Source: Chloroflexota bacterium (GTDB taxonomy: Bacteria > Chloroflexota > Anaerolineae > Aggregatilineales > Phototrophicaceae). From it: a stretch of DNA of 45,797 nucleotides. Positions within the stretch are counted from its first letter, which is position 1. Every line of letters begins with the position of its first letter. The translations under genes were made by a program, and so were the position numbers. The DNA lies in NCBI GenBank assembly GCA_011525385.1, contig WTGF01000084.1, forward strand, positions 1-45,797. The letters are read 5' to 3'. The notes under the pieces were generated by a model, which was given only the letters and a program-made list of their open reading frames with translations, ran no database searches and had not been told where the DNA came from. This document shows, one piece after another, positions 18,010-26,686 of the stretch.

Positions 18010-19134
18010 ATGACTGCAGAAACTCTTTTCCCAACCAGCGTGATCGGCAGTTTGCCGCGCCCAAAATGGGTTATTGATCTGCTGCTGGCGCATCAAAGCG
18101 GGAGCTTGAGCGACGAAGCGCTGGACAAGGCCATGGATAAAGCCATTAGTTTTGCCATTGGCCTGCAAGAAGCGGCCGGCATAGATATCATATCGGACGG
18201 CGAATGGCGCAGAATCGGTTACTTTGAAGTATTCGCGCAAATGGTTGACGGCTTTCAAGGAGCCGAATATCAGACTACTTCGCTTGCGCCCGAGATCGTA
18301 CCGGATACGGGCTTATCCGCGCCACAGCAATGGACGCTAAAGGAATTCCAGCAAGCCCTGGTTGTGGAAACCATGACCTATTCGCGTCCGATTGCGGCGG
18401 GTGGCGCCACTTTCCTGCGCCAGAAGACAGAGCGGCAAACCAAAGTCGCATTACCATCGCCGCATATGATTGGGGGACGGTTGTGGCATCCGGATTATTC
18501 CAGCGACGCTTATGCCAGTCGTCGGGACTTCATTGAAGCTGTTATTCCGATATTGCGGGAGGAAGTCCGGGCATTGCGCGATGTCGGGGTCGATGTGGTT
18601 CAATTTGATGATCCCTGGTTGTGCTTCTTTGTGGATCCGGAGCACCGGGCGCGGTTCAGAGACCCGGATGCCGAGATCGAGCGCGCGATTGATGATCTGA
18701 ATCGCGTTGTAGCGGGCATTGACGGTATCAAAACCGCGCTGCATGTATGCCGAGGCAATCGCGCGCGGACGGTTTACGCCAGCGGGGATTACGAAGCGAT
18801 CATGCCCTATCTGCTGGGCGCCGATGTTGACCAATTGGCGATGGAATTCGCGGTGTCTCAAGCGGGCGATATTTCAATCTTCGCTCGATTCCCAACCGAC
18901 AAGGAGATCGGCTTAGGCGTGGTTGATGTGCGCGGAGAGATCGTTGACACACCGGAACTCATCGTGGAACGCGTCGAAAAAGCGCTGAAGTTCCTGGCGC
19001 CGGAGCAGATCACATTGAACCCGGATTGTGGATTCGCGCCGACGAGCACGAACCCGATTTCGCTGGAAGAGGCTTACCAGAAACTCAGCGCGATGTCAGA
19101 AGCTGCCGCTATCTTGCGTGAGCGCTACGCATAA
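18010..19134 (+). CDS. MetE-like protein (cobalamin-independent methionine synthase C-terminal domain)
   Basis: This 374-residue single-domain protein matches the C-terminal, catalytic barrel of MetE. It opens TSVIGSLPRP, as these proteins do. Candidate zinc ligands are His and Cys in ALHVCRGN, a Glu in the AMEFAVSQ segment, and Cys in LNPDCGFAP. VGVDVVQFDDPWLCFFV is the substrate segment. Full MetE is about 750 residues; the short forms transfer methyl groups from donors other than methyltetrahydrofolate, or cleave other C-S bonds. It is 24 bp behind the phosphodiesterase gene, so probably co-transcribed, but a link to glycerophosphodiester use is not evident. Confidence 0.88.
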   Translation: MTAETLFPTSVIGSLPRPKWVIDLLLAHQSGSLSDEALDKAMDKAISFAIGLQEAAGIDIISDGEWRRIGYFEVFAQMVDGFQGAEYQTTSLAPEIVPDTGLSAPQQWTLKEFQQALVVETMTYSRPIAAGGATFLRQKTERQTKVALPSPHMIGGRLWHPDYSSDAYASRRDFIEAVIPILREEVRALRDVGVDVVQFDDPWLCFFVDPEHRARFRDPDAEIERAIDDLNRVVAGIDGIKTALHVCRGNRARTVYASGDYEAIMPYLLGADVDQLAMEFAVSQAGDISIFARFPTDKEIGLGVVDVRGEIVDTPELIVERVEKALKFLAPEQITLNPDCGFAPTSTNPISLEEAYQKLSAMSEAAAILRERYA

Positions 19135-19225
19135 TCCCTCATCCCGCCGCTGCAAGGCGCGAGGCTGTGCCGGCTAGAAGGCGGATGGATGCGAGGCGGC
19201 CCGGAAGCCAATTTCCAGGCGGTTG

Positions 19226-20053
19226 TCAGACTGTCACGTAGGGCTTGGTTTTGTGCCATATCAAGGGGTTGAGTTTGTCGTTGTCCAGTACGTCGCCAAT
19301 CTCCAGCGTATCCAAGTAGGACTGCGGCAGAATATTGGCTGTGCCATTGAAGACGCAGCCATCGGGCATATAGCCGCAGGTCATCGCCCGCCGCGTGCCG
19401 GGCGTCATGTTGGCGCCGGCGCCATGCGCCAGCAAGCCATTGTGGAAGGAGCAGGATCCGGCTGGCATGGGCGCGGCTACGGATTGGATCTCTGCCCACT
19501 GCGGATAGACGTCGAGCAGTTCACCCGTATTCATGCCGATGCTCGAATTGTCAAAGGTGGCGGTCTTGTGCGTGCCCGGCAGAAAGTAGAGACAGCCATT
19601 GTCCCGCGTCGCGTCGTCCAGCGCGACCCAAATGCTGATCGCATCGCGCGATGAATAGGACCAGTAGGGGTTGTCCAGGTGCCAGCCGGTGGGGTTCGCC
19701 CATGGTTGCTTGATCAAGGCCTGGTCATGCCAGATGCGCATGCCGTCGACCCCGGCCAGTTCACTCGCCAGCTTCCCGAGGCGTGGGTCCAGCATGAGCC
19801 CGCGCATGCCCTCATGATCGGTCCAGAGGTTTAGGCGCTGCACGAATACACGATTATAGTAGCGGTTTTCTTCACTATCATTATCCCGCCACCCGGGACC
19901 GTCGGCGAGCCGACGGTCTTCGCGCTTTTCCACCGCATCGTCTACATGCTGGCGCCAGGTTTCCAATTCAGCGGGCGTCAGAAAGTCCTCGATGATGATA
20001 TAGCCGTTCTCTTGATAGAAATTGATTTGTTCTTGTGTCAGATCAGTTTTCAT
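19226..20053 (-). CDS. PhyH-family dioxygenase, paralog d (isolated copy)
   Basis: This 275-residue oxygenase is near-identical in plan to those at 9431 and 10274: MKTDLTQEQINFYQENGY, HLD in GWHLDNPYW, the distal His in LAHGAGANM and TRRAMTCGYMP. It stands alone on the minus strand, about 8 kb from the other copies, and has its own strong promoter. The end of MetE-like gene 18010 faces it with a 91-bp gap that shows no clear terminator. The split of this closely related group across two sites suggests movement of a copy by recombination. Confidence 0.88.
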   Translation of the reverse strand: MKTDLTQEQINFYQENGYIIIEDFLTPAELETWRQHVDDAVEKREDRRLADGPGWRDNDSEENRYYNRVFVQRLNLWTDHEGMRGLMLDPRLGKLASELAGVDGMRIWHDQALIKQPWANPTGWHLDNPYWSYSSRDAISIWVALDDATRDNGCLYFLPGTHKTATFDNSSIGMNTGELLDVYPQWAEIQSVAAPMPAGSCSFHNGLLAHGAGANMTPGTRRAMTCGYMPDGCVFNGTANILPQSYLDTLEIGDVLDNDKLNPLIWHKTKPYVTV

Positions 20054-20089
20054 TTGACCAACGCTCCGCTAGAAACTACATATGCGCGA

Positions 20090-20118
20090 AGTATAAAACG
20101 TGGTTTCATCGATGACAA
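20090..20118 (-). promoter_or_regulatory. Strong sigma-70-type promoter of PhyH paralog d
   Basis: On the minus strand TTGTCA and TATACT are 17 bp apart, 37 bp upstream of the ATG at 20053. The match to consensus is the best in the window. The rest of the divergent 190-bp gap (20119-20243) should hold the promoter of the diol dehydratase gene; no cobalamin riboswitch box is visible there. Confidence 0.65.
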
Positions 20119-20243
20119 CTACACCGTTTGCGCACGGCCTAAACGCGCTTCATTCATTCCCGTCTGAAAAAACGCCATTCGACAGGTTTGTCGCCTTGTG
20201 TTAGATTCTCCCTAAAGTCATTTACGTGGTTGGAGACCGCGCC

Positions 20244-22478
20244 ATGGAGCGATCGATTCGATTTGATCTTTTGGCCAATCGAGACATTAACAAAGAGACC
20301 TTTGTCGAGCCTTGGCCCGAGGCTGGCTTGATCGTCGCCGACAGCCCCTACGATCCGGGACCGAGCATCTCGATTGATGACGGCAAGGTGGTCGAAATGG
20401 ATGGCAAGCTGCGCGCCGACTTTGACGCGCTTGATCTTTTCATCGTTTCCCATGCCCTCGATCTTGATGTCGCAGTCGCTGCGATGGCGATATCGTCAAA
20501 GGAATACGCGCGCATGCTGGCGGATATCAACGTCCCGCGCGAGGACATCGCTCGTCTCATCGCGGGTTGTACACCGGCCAAGCTCACCGACATCATTCGA
20601 CACATGAATGTGCTGGAGATGATGATGGGGCTGGCGAAGATGCGCGTCCGGCGCATGCCGGCCAATCAGGCGCATGTGACCAACTGGCGGGAGCACCCGG
20701 CCTTGCTGGCGGCGGACGCGGCCGAAGCGGCCTTGCGCGGCTTCGCCGAAGTCGAAACAACCGTGCGTGTAGCGCGCTTTGCGCCATTTAACGCGCTGGC
20801 CATTCTCATCGGCACACAGACCGGACGCGGCGGCGTCTTGACGCAGTGCTCGGTGGAAGAAGCGCTGGGCTTGCGGCTGGCGATGAAAGGGCTGACCAGC
20901 TATGCGGAAACCCTTTCCGTATATGGCACCGAATTGACCTTCGTAGACGGTGATGATACGCCTTGGTCCAAAGCCTTCCTGGCCTCAGCTTATGCCTCGC
21001 GCGGGGTCAAGATCCGTTTCACTTCCGGCACCGGCTCCGAGGCGCTGATGGGACGGGCTGAACAGAAATCGATGCTTTACCTGGAAGCGCGCTGTTTGCT
21101 AGTGGTCAAGGGCGCGGGCAGCCAGGGTGTCCAGAACGGCTCGATCTCCTGCATTGCCTTGCCGGAAGCGCTGCCCGGCGGCGTGCGCGCTGTGCTTGCC
21201 GAGAACTTGCTGGCGTCGATGCTGGGTCTGGAAGTGGCATCCGGCAACGATGCGCTGGCATCGCATTCCAGCATCCGCAAGACGGCCAAGCTCATGCTGC
21301 AGTTCATCCCCGGCACCGACTTTATCTTTTCCGGCTATAGCGCGATACCCAAACGCGACAACCTGTTCGGCGGCGGCAACTTCGATGCCGAAGACTTTGA
21401 CGATTACAATGTGCTGCAGCGCGATATGCAGATCGACGGCGGCGTCAAGCCAATCCGCGAAGACGAAGCGCTCGACATCCGTCGCAAGGCGGCCAAAGCG
21501 ATTCAAGCGGTCTACCGCGAATTGGATTTGCCCGCCATCTCGGACGAAGAAGTAGCTGCCGCCACCGTGGCCCACAGCAGCGACGACATGCCCGAGCGCG
21601 ATATTGTGCCCGATCTGGAGGCTGCTGACCGATTCATGGCGAGCGATTCCGATTTCGTTGCGGTCATGCGGGCTTTGCAGCGCAGCGGTTTCAGCGAGGT
21701 CGCCGACAATATCTTGGAAATGGGGCGGCAGCGCATCGCGGCGGACTATCTGCAACCGGCCGCCATCTTCGATGCCGACTTCAAAGTGCAAAGCGCCATC
21801 AACGACCCCAACAACTATACTGGTCCCGGCAGCGGGTATCGACCGCAGGGGCAGCGCTGGCAGGATATACAAGCCATACCCCAGGCGAAACCGCCAACCG
21901 GATTCGTCGAGCCGCATGTTGGGGAACCGCTGTCGCGCCTGGTTGAGATCGGTCCGGCCGCCCGAGGGAGGGGCAAAGAAGTCGTCCTGGCGCTGGGACC
22001 GGCATTTGGACGCGCGCTTGGCAAGACCATCGGCGGCTTGGAACACGAAGAAGTGCTGAAGGCGATCCTCAGCGGCATCGCAAGCGAGGGCGCTCTAGCG
22101 CGGATTATCCGTATCTATCACTCGTCCGATTGCGCCGCGATTGGCTTTGTCGGCGCGCGGCTCAGCGGCAGCGGCATCGCTATCGGCTTGCAGTCGCGCG
22201 GTACGGCGGTGATTCATCAGAAGGACCTGGCGCCGCTCAATAATCTGGAGCTTTTTCCACAGTCGCCCAGCTTGACAATCGCTACCTACGAGCATATCGG
22301 GGTAAACGCCGCGCGTTACGCGCTCGGCAAGTCGACAGTGCCGGTTTCGGTCAAGATCGACAACGGCGCCCGCCTGCGCCTGATCGTCAAAACCGCGCTG
22401 CTGCATCGGCGCGAAACGGACGAGGTCTGCCCCGATCAAGCGCCTGTGGAGTGCCTCTTTGATTGGGAGCCGGACTGA
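20244..22478 (+). CDS. B12-dependent diol/glycerol dehydratase, fused large and medium subunits
   Basis: This 744-residue protein joins PduC-like (about 1-545) and PduD-like (about 570-744) subunits. The reaction is adenosylcobalamin-dependent removal of water from 1,2-propanediol or glycerol to give propanal or 3-hydroxypropanal. Large-subunit active-site segments are kept: NQAHVTN, EVETTVRVARFAPFNA, GVLTQCS, DGDDTPWSK, GSQGVQNGS and QFIPGTDFIFSGYS. The medium part has LSGSGIAIGLQSRGTAVIHQ and NNLELFPQSP. The fusion linker is around residues 545-570 (PQAKPPTGFVEPHVG). The start at 20244 has GGAG nine bases upstream; an in-frame GTG six codons earlier is less likely. The small subunit follows. 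Reactivase (PduG/H or DdrA/B), shell and aldehyde dehydrogenase genes are not in the window. Confidence 0.95.
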   Translation: MERSIRFDLLANRDINKETFVEPWPEAGLIVADSPYDPGPSISIDDGKVVEMDGKLRADFDALDLFIVSHALDLDVAVAAMAISSKEYARMLADINVPREDIARLIAGCTPAKLTDIIRHMNVLEMMMGLAKMRVRRMPANQAHVTNWREHPALLAADAAEAALRGFAEVETTVRVARFAPFNALAILIGTQTGRGGVLTQCSVEEALGLRLAMKGLTSYAETLSVYGTELTFVDGDDTPWSKAFLASAYASRGVKIRFTSGTGSEALMGRAEQKSMLYLEARCLLVVKGAGSQGVQNGSISCIALPEALPGGVRAVLAENLLASMLGLEVASGNDALASHSSIRKTAKLMLQFIPGTDFIFSGYSAIPKRDNLFGGGNFDAEDFDDYNVLQRDMQIDGGVKPIREDEALDIRRKAAKAIQAVYRELDLPAISDEEVAAATVAHSSDDMPERDIVPDLEAADRFMASDSDFVAVMRALQRSGFSEVADNILEMGRQRIAADYLQPAAIFDADFKVQSAINDPNNYTGPGSGYRPQGQRWQDIQAIPQAKPPTGFVEPHVGEPLSRLVEIGPAARGRGKEVVLALGPAFGRALGKTIGGLEHEEVLKAILSGIASEGALARIIRIYHSSDCAAIGFVGARLSGSGIAIGLQSRGTAVIHQKDLAPLNNLELFPQSPSLTIATYEHIGVNAARYALGKSTVPVSVKIDNGARLRLIVKTALLHRRETDEVCPDQAPVECLFDWEPD

Positions 22479-22528
22479 TGACCATGACGGTCAGCGATGC
22501 GCCTGACTCGCCCGCGGCTGCGAACTAA
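22478..22528 (+). other. 16-codon mini-ORF bridging the two dehydratase genes
   Basis: The stop of the fused subunit overlaps an ATG (ATGA). That ATG opens a 16-residue frame, MTMTVSDAPDSPAAAN, that ends 10 bp before the small-subunit start. Its stop is next to the AAAGGAAG ribosome site of the following gene, so reading it could couple translation of the two subunits. No homology is recognised, and chance is possible. Confidence 0.25.
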
Positions 22529-22538
22529 AGGAAGCGCC

Positions 22539-22952
22539 ATGCGCGAAAAACCCGAAAAAAAATATCCCTTACGTGACAACGCGGCTGATGATTTGCGCAG
22601 CTTCAGCGAACGTCCGCTGAGCGAAATCACCGCCGAGGCCATCGCCAAGGGTGAGCTCTCCGGCGACGACTTGCGCACACATGCCGATGCCTTGCGTCAG
22701 CAGGCGCGGATCGCGCGGGATGCCGGGTATCCGCAATTGGCGGGCAACCTCTCGCGCGCCGCTGAACTTACGTCCGTGCCCAACGATGAATTGCTGAAAA
22801 TCTATGAACTGCTGCGCCCGGACCGCGCGAGGCATGAAGAATTGGCGCGCCTCGCCGATTACCTGGAGTTGACATACGGCGCGAGCGAAAACGCGGCCTT
22901 TATCCGGGAAGCGGCGGAGACCTACCGCGAGCGGGATTTGCTGCGGCGTTGA
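22539..22952 (+). CDS. pduE: Diol/glycerol dehydratase, small subunit
   Basis: This 137-residue helical protein matches the small subunit of B12-dependent diol dehydratase (PduE). It shows YPLRDNAADDLRSFSERPLS early, then DDLRTHADALRQQARIARDAG, RAAELTSVPNDELLKIYELL and RPDRARHEELARLADYLE. The start has AAGGA seven bases upstream; an earlier in-frame start (22497) lacks one. Family members are about 140-170 residues, so it is slightly short at the N-terminus, where other PduE proteins carry a microcompartment-targeting tail; its absence fits a free cytoplasmic enzyme. It should assemble with the fused subunit into a dimer of alpha-beta-gamma units. Confidence 0.92.
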   Translation: MREKPEKKYPLRDNAADDLRSFSERPLSEITAEAIAKGELSGDDLRTHADALRQQARIARDAGYPQLAGNLSRAAELTSVPNDELLKIYELLRPDRARHEELARLADYLELTYGASENAAFIREAAETYRERDLLRR

Positions 22953-22954
22953 TA

Positions 22955-23037
22955 GATAACCACAAAGACACAAAGGGCACGAAGACCTGTCGGGGGAAAT
23001 CATTCTTTGTGGCCTTGTGTCTCTTTTTAGTGAACCG
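22955..23037. repeat. Widespread-type ACACAAAG/CTTTGTG inverted repeat
   Basis: An arm rich in ACCACAAAGACACAAAGGGCACGAAG is followed by a partial inverse (TTCTTTGTGGCCTTGTGTCTC). The motif is one that turns up between genes in many bacterial genomes, and its antisense frame gives the familiar spurious peptide FVPFVSLWLS. It could act as an imperfect stem-loop at the end of the dehydratase transcript. The 202-bp gap otherwise contains only the next gene's ribosome site. Confidence 0.55.
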
Positions 23038-23154
23038 CGATCTGCGGTAGCCGAGCAGTATTATTATTTTCTGTAAGCGCGGTAGCCCAAATTCGCTGTC
23101 GCCGAGCGGCTGTGGTGAAAACATAATAGATAGTTCACCTGTTTGGAGATAAGA

Positions 23155-24435
23155 ATGTCTGACTCAAGCCTCGAATCGAACATCAACGCCTATTCGCGCC
23201 CGACCGATCTCGAAATCACTGACCTGCGTATCGTCAATTTGCGCGCGCTGCCCTTCGACGTTGCGATTCTTAGGATCGATACCAATCAAGGCATCAGTGG
23301 TTACGGCGAAGTGCGGGACGGCGCCAGCCCGACTTATGCGCTGCTGCTCAAATCTCGCTTGCTGGGCGAAAACCCCTGCAACATCGACAAGATCTTCAGG
23401 AAGATCAAACAATTCGGCTTTCACGGCCGGCAGGGCGGGGGCGTCTGTGGCATTGAGATGGCGCTTTTCGATTTGGCGGGCAAAGCCTACGGTGTGCCGG
23501 CTTATCAACTGGCGGGCGGCAAGTTCCGCGACAAGGTGCTGATATACTGTGATACCGACTCCACGCCGGACGGCGCGGCGATGGGGGCGCGCCTCAAAGG
23601 GCGCATGGACGCCGGCTTCAAATTCCTCAAGATGGATATCGGCATCGGCTTGCTGGAAGGGGTTGCAGGCGCCGTGTCCGCTCCGCCGGGCATGTTGGCG
23701 TCACGGACGATCATGCATCCTTTCACCGGCATCCAGATCACCGATGTCGGACTTGAATATCTGGTCGAATATGTGCGGCAAGTGCGCGAAGTCATCGGCT
23801 ACGAGATCCCGCTGGCGGCCGATCATTTCGGCCATATCAACGTCGAATCTTGCATTCGGCTGGGCCAGGCGCTGGATCAATTCTCGCTGGCCTGGTACGA
23901 GGACATGATTCCCTGGCAGTTCAGCGACCAGTGGCTGCGCCTGAAAAACTCGGTCCTGACCCCGGTTTGCACCGGCGAAGACATCTACTTGAAAGAAGGC
24001 TTCATGCCCTTGCTGGAGGCCGAGGCCGTCTCGGTCATCCATCCTGATCTGGCCACGTCCGGCGGCATCATGGAAACCAAGAAAATCGGTGATTTGGCGG
24101 CGGATTATGGTGTGCCAATGGCCATGCACATGGCGGGATCGCCGGTTTCATTCCTGGCCAATATCCATTGCGCAGCCGCCAGCGAGAATTTCTATGTGCT
24201 GGAAAATCACTCGGTGGACTTGCCCTGGTGGGAGGATCTGATCGACGGCATCGAGAAACCGCTGATCGTCGATGGCTATGCGCCCGTGCCGGAAGCGCCC
24301 GGTCTGGGCTTCGGCGATCTCAACGAAGAAGCCATCCGCGAGCATATGGACAGTAGACCGGGGCGCGATGCCGGCTACTTCGAGCCGACTGACGCCTGGG
24401 ATGGCGAGTGGTCGCTGGACCACTTGTGGAGCTAA
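23155..24435 (+). CDS. Enolase-superfamily (MR/MLE) sugar-acid dehydratase, substrate unknown
   Basis: This 426-residue protein has the two-domain enolase-superfamily fold. It would abstract a proton next to a carboxylate and expel water. Candidate active-site groups are Lys and Asp in FLKMDIG, Asp and His in LAADHFGH, Glu in WYEDMIP, Glu in TGEDIY and His in MAMHMAGSP. DLPWWEDLIDG, before the C-terminal lid, is shared with the gene at 27584. The start has GGAG six bases upstream. It is the first gene of a run of sugar-acid genes and is 2 bp from glucarate dehydratase, so the two are co-transcribed. The motifs differ enough from glucarate dehydratase for another substrate. Confidence 0.9.
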   Translation: MSDSSLESNINAYSRPTDLEITDLRIVNLRALPFDVAILRIDTNQGISGYGEVRDGASPTYALLLKSRLLGENPCNIDKIFRKIKQFGFHGRQGGGVCGIEMALFDLAGKAYGVPAYQLAGGKFRDKVLIYCDTDSTPDGAAMGARLKGRMDAGFKFLKMDIGIGLLEGVAGAVSAPPGMLASRTIMHPFTGIQITDVGLEYLVEYVRQVREVIGYEIPLAADHFGHINVESCIRLGQALDQFSLAWYEDMIPWQFSDQWLRLKNSVLTPVCTGEDIYLKEGFMPLLEAEAVSVIHPDLATSGGIMETKKIGDLAADYGVPMAMHMAGSPVSFLANIHCAAASENFYVLENHSVDLPWWEDLIDGIEKPLIVDGYAPVPEAPGLGFGDLNEEAIREHMDSRPGRDAGYFEPTDAWDGEWSLDHLWS

Positions 24436-24437
24436 AC

Positions 24438-25715
24438 ATGCGCATTCGCGACATCCACATCACGCCCATCGCCGTAGCTGATCCGCCGCTGCTGAACGCA
24501 GCGGGGCTGCACGCCCCCTACGCCCTGCGCATCGTGCTGGAACTGGTCAGCGACGATGGCGCCTCGGGCTGGGGCGAAATCCCGGGCGGCGAGGCGGCGC
24601 GCGCCGCGCTGGAAATGGCCGCCGAGCGCATCATCGGCCTAGATCCCTGGCAACTCAATGAGATCTTTGCCGTTTTGGACGCGCTCTCGGTAGCAGACGA
24701 ACGGGGCGATTCGCCCTGGGATCAACGCACCTGGGTACAGGCCCGCAGCGCCATCGAAGTCGCTTGTTTCGACCTGATGGGAAAATCTTGCGGCCGTCCT
24801 GTGGTCGATTTGCTGGGCGGCGCGGCGCGCGATCGCGTCCCTTTCGCCGCCTATCTGTTTTACAAACACGCGGGCGCCGGCGGCGAGTTCGGCTTCGAGC
24901 GCGATCCAAGCGCGGCTGGCTGGTTCGCCGCGCGGCAAGACGCGGCCCTGGATGCCAACGGCATTGTGGCGCAGGCGCAAGCCATGGTCGAGCATTACGG
25001 CTTCGGGTCGATCAAGCTCAAGGGCGGCGTTTTTGAGCCGGGTGTCGAAGTCGATTCGATCCTGGCGCTACGAGAAGCTTTTGGCCCGGACATGCCGCTG
25101 AGACTGGATCCGAATGCGATCTGGCGGGTTGATACCGCTATCGCCGCCGGCAGGCAGTTGGAGGGCGTACTGGAGTACTACGAAGATCCCGCGCGCGGCC
25201 AGCAGAACATGAGCGCGGTGGCGAAAGCCCTGCCTATCCCCTTGGCGACCAATATGTGCACGACCTCCTTTGCTGATTTGCCCGGCAGCGTGCAGCACGA
25301 TTCCGAGGCCATCATCCTATCCGATCATCACTTTTGGGGCGGCTTCCGCGCCTCGCTGGATCTGGCGCGCTTCTGCCGAGTGTTCGGGCGCGGCCTGTCT
25401 ATGCACTCCAACAGCCATCTGGGCATCTCGCTGGCGGCGATGGTGCACCTGGCGGCGGCAACGCCGAACCTGACCTACGATTGCGATACGCATTATCCCT
25501 GGCAAGATGGTCATGACTTGCTGGCCGAACCCTTGCCTTTCGACGAGGGCAGCGTCGCAGTGCCGAACTCGCCGGGCTTGGGCATCGAGGTTGATCGCGA
25601 CAGACTGACGGCCTTGCATCAGCAGTATCTGGCTTGCGGCCTGACCGAGCGTGACGATGAAGTCGAAATGCAAAAGATCGAACCCGGCTGGCGATTCCAA
25701 GCCACGCGCTGGTGA
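24438..25715 (+). CDS. gudD: Glucarate dehydratase
   Basis: This 425-residue enzyme converts D-glucarate to 5-dehydro-4-deoxyglucarate. The catalytic groups fit GlucD: Lys193 and Lys195 in IKLKGG, Asp224 and Asn226 in RLDPNAIW, Glu249 in YYEDPA, Asn272 in ATNMC, Asp296, and a His in SMHSNSHLGIS (323 or 327). The C-terminus GLTERDDEVEM and GWRF closely follows the end of the E. coli enzyme. Residues 20-30 form the short capping loop. It starts 2 bp after the preceding gene and is followed by the enzyme of the next step. A galactarate or mixed diacid substrate cannot be excluded. Confidence 0.92.
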   Translation: MRIRDIHITPIAVADPPLLNAAGLHAPYALRIVLELVSDDGASGWGEIPGGEAARAALEMAAERIIGLDPWQLNEIFAVLDALSVADERGDSPWDQRTWVQARSAIEVACFDLMGKSCGRPVVDLLGGAARDRVPFAAYLFYKHAGAGGEFGFERDPSAAGWFAARQDAALDANGIVAQAQAMVEHYGFGSIKLKGGVFEPGVEVDSILALREAFGPDMPLRLDPNAIWRVDTAIAAGRQLEGVLEYYEDPARGQQNMSAVAKALPIPLATNMCTTSFADLPGSVQHDSEAIILSDHHFWGGFRASLDLARFCRVFGRGLSMHSNSHLGISLAAMVHLAAATPNLTYDCDTHYPWQDGHDLLAEPLPFDEGSVAVPNSPGLGIEVDRDRLTALHQQYLACGLTERDDEVEMQKIEPGWRFQATRW

Positions 25716-25725
25716 AGGAGGACCA

Positions 25726-26667
25726 ATGACAATCGAAACACCCGCATTGCTCGATGGCCTCAATTCGGTGATCGGCATTCCACTGATTCCCTTCACCGGC
25801 GGACAGATCGACTATGCCGGACACGCCAAAAACATCGACTATTTGATGGAGAACAATAGTTTGAGCGAGGGTCGCCCGCGGGTGATTTCCATCGCGGGCA
25901 CCAGTCTGGTTCATCATGTTGCGATCGACGACCAGGTCAAGTTGCTTGATATCGCCGGGCGTGGCATGGACGGCGAGGGCATCCTGATGGCGGCCCTGGT
26001 TCCCAATCCCTTGCCCGCCGCCGCCGACTTGATCGCGCGCTTGGCCGCCCTGCAGCGCCCGCCCGATGTTTACTTGATCATGCCGCTGGGCGGCACCTAC
26101 GGTCCGGCCGGTTTGTACGAGACCTTGATGAACTTCGCCGAGACACAAGCGAATCAGCACGGGGCGCGCTTCCTGTACTATTACCGGCGCCCGCGCGACC
26201 GCGACATGATCATCACTTTACTGCGCGACTCGCCGCATTTTGTCGGGGTCAAGATCGGGACCGACGAAGACGATGTGCTGCCCTTCGTCGAAGCGCTGGA
26301 CGAAGGGGAAAAGATTGTGATTTGGGGGATCGGCGATCGTTCGACGGCCGCCGCTGAAATGGGCGCAAAGGGTCATACCTCGGGTATCAATATCGTGGTG
26401 GCGAGGGCATCTGACGAGATCAATAACGCGCAGCGAAGGCGCGATTATGAAGCCGCCCGCCAAATCGAAGACGAGATTTCGCCGCTCGAGGATATCCGCT
26501 TTATGCAAGAGCGCGCTTACAACTATTCGGCTGTGATGGAGGCGATCAACTGCGCCGGTTTTGACGACGTAGTTGGCGGGGGCGGCGGACCTTTCAACCC
26601 GCCCGTTCCGCCGGATATCGCGCGCCAAATCGAACGGATCATGGCGAGTATCGAGCATTATCATTGA
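25726..26667 (+). CDS. DapA-family lyase, probable 5-dehydro-4-deoxyglucarate dehydratase
   Basis: This 313-residue TIM-barrel protein of the DapA/NAL family forms a Schiff base with a keto acid. The Lys is in FVGVKIGTD (Lys176), and the Tyr of the proton relay is in FLYYYRR (151-153). GlucD produces the substrate of 5-keto-4-deoxyglucarate dehydratase, a DapA-family member that yields 2-oxoglutarate semialdehyde and CO2, so the position next to gudD supports this call. The start at 25726 has GGAGG five bases upstream; an earlier open frame from 25651 reads through the end of gudD and is not used. A Gly-rich stretch near residue 290 is unusual. Confidence 0.85.
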   Translation: MTIETPALLDGLNSVIGIPLIPFTGGQIDYAGHAKNIDYLMENNSLSEGRPRVISIAGTSLVHHVAIDDQVKLLDIAGRGMDGEGILMAALVPNPLPAAADLIARLAALQRPPDVYLIMPLGGTYGPAGLYETLMNFAETQANQHGARFLYYYRRPRDRDMIITLLRDSPHFVGVKIGTDEDDVLPFVEALDEGEKIVIWGIGDRSTAAAEMGAKGHTSGINIVVARASDEINNAQRRRDYEAARQIEDEISPLEDIRFMQERAYNYSAVMEAINCAGFDDVVGGGGGPFNPPVPPDIARQIERIMASIEHYH

Positions 26668-26686
26668 GACGAGGACCTGTAAACGC

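Noticed and set aside
20119..20243. Cobalamin riboswitch before the B12-dependent dehydratase
   Set aside because: No B12 box or extended conserved structure is visible in this short leader.
23041..23154. A small protein encoded on the minus strand with the FVPFVSLWLS peptide
   Set aside because: That peptide is a common false translation of the ACACAAAG repeat.
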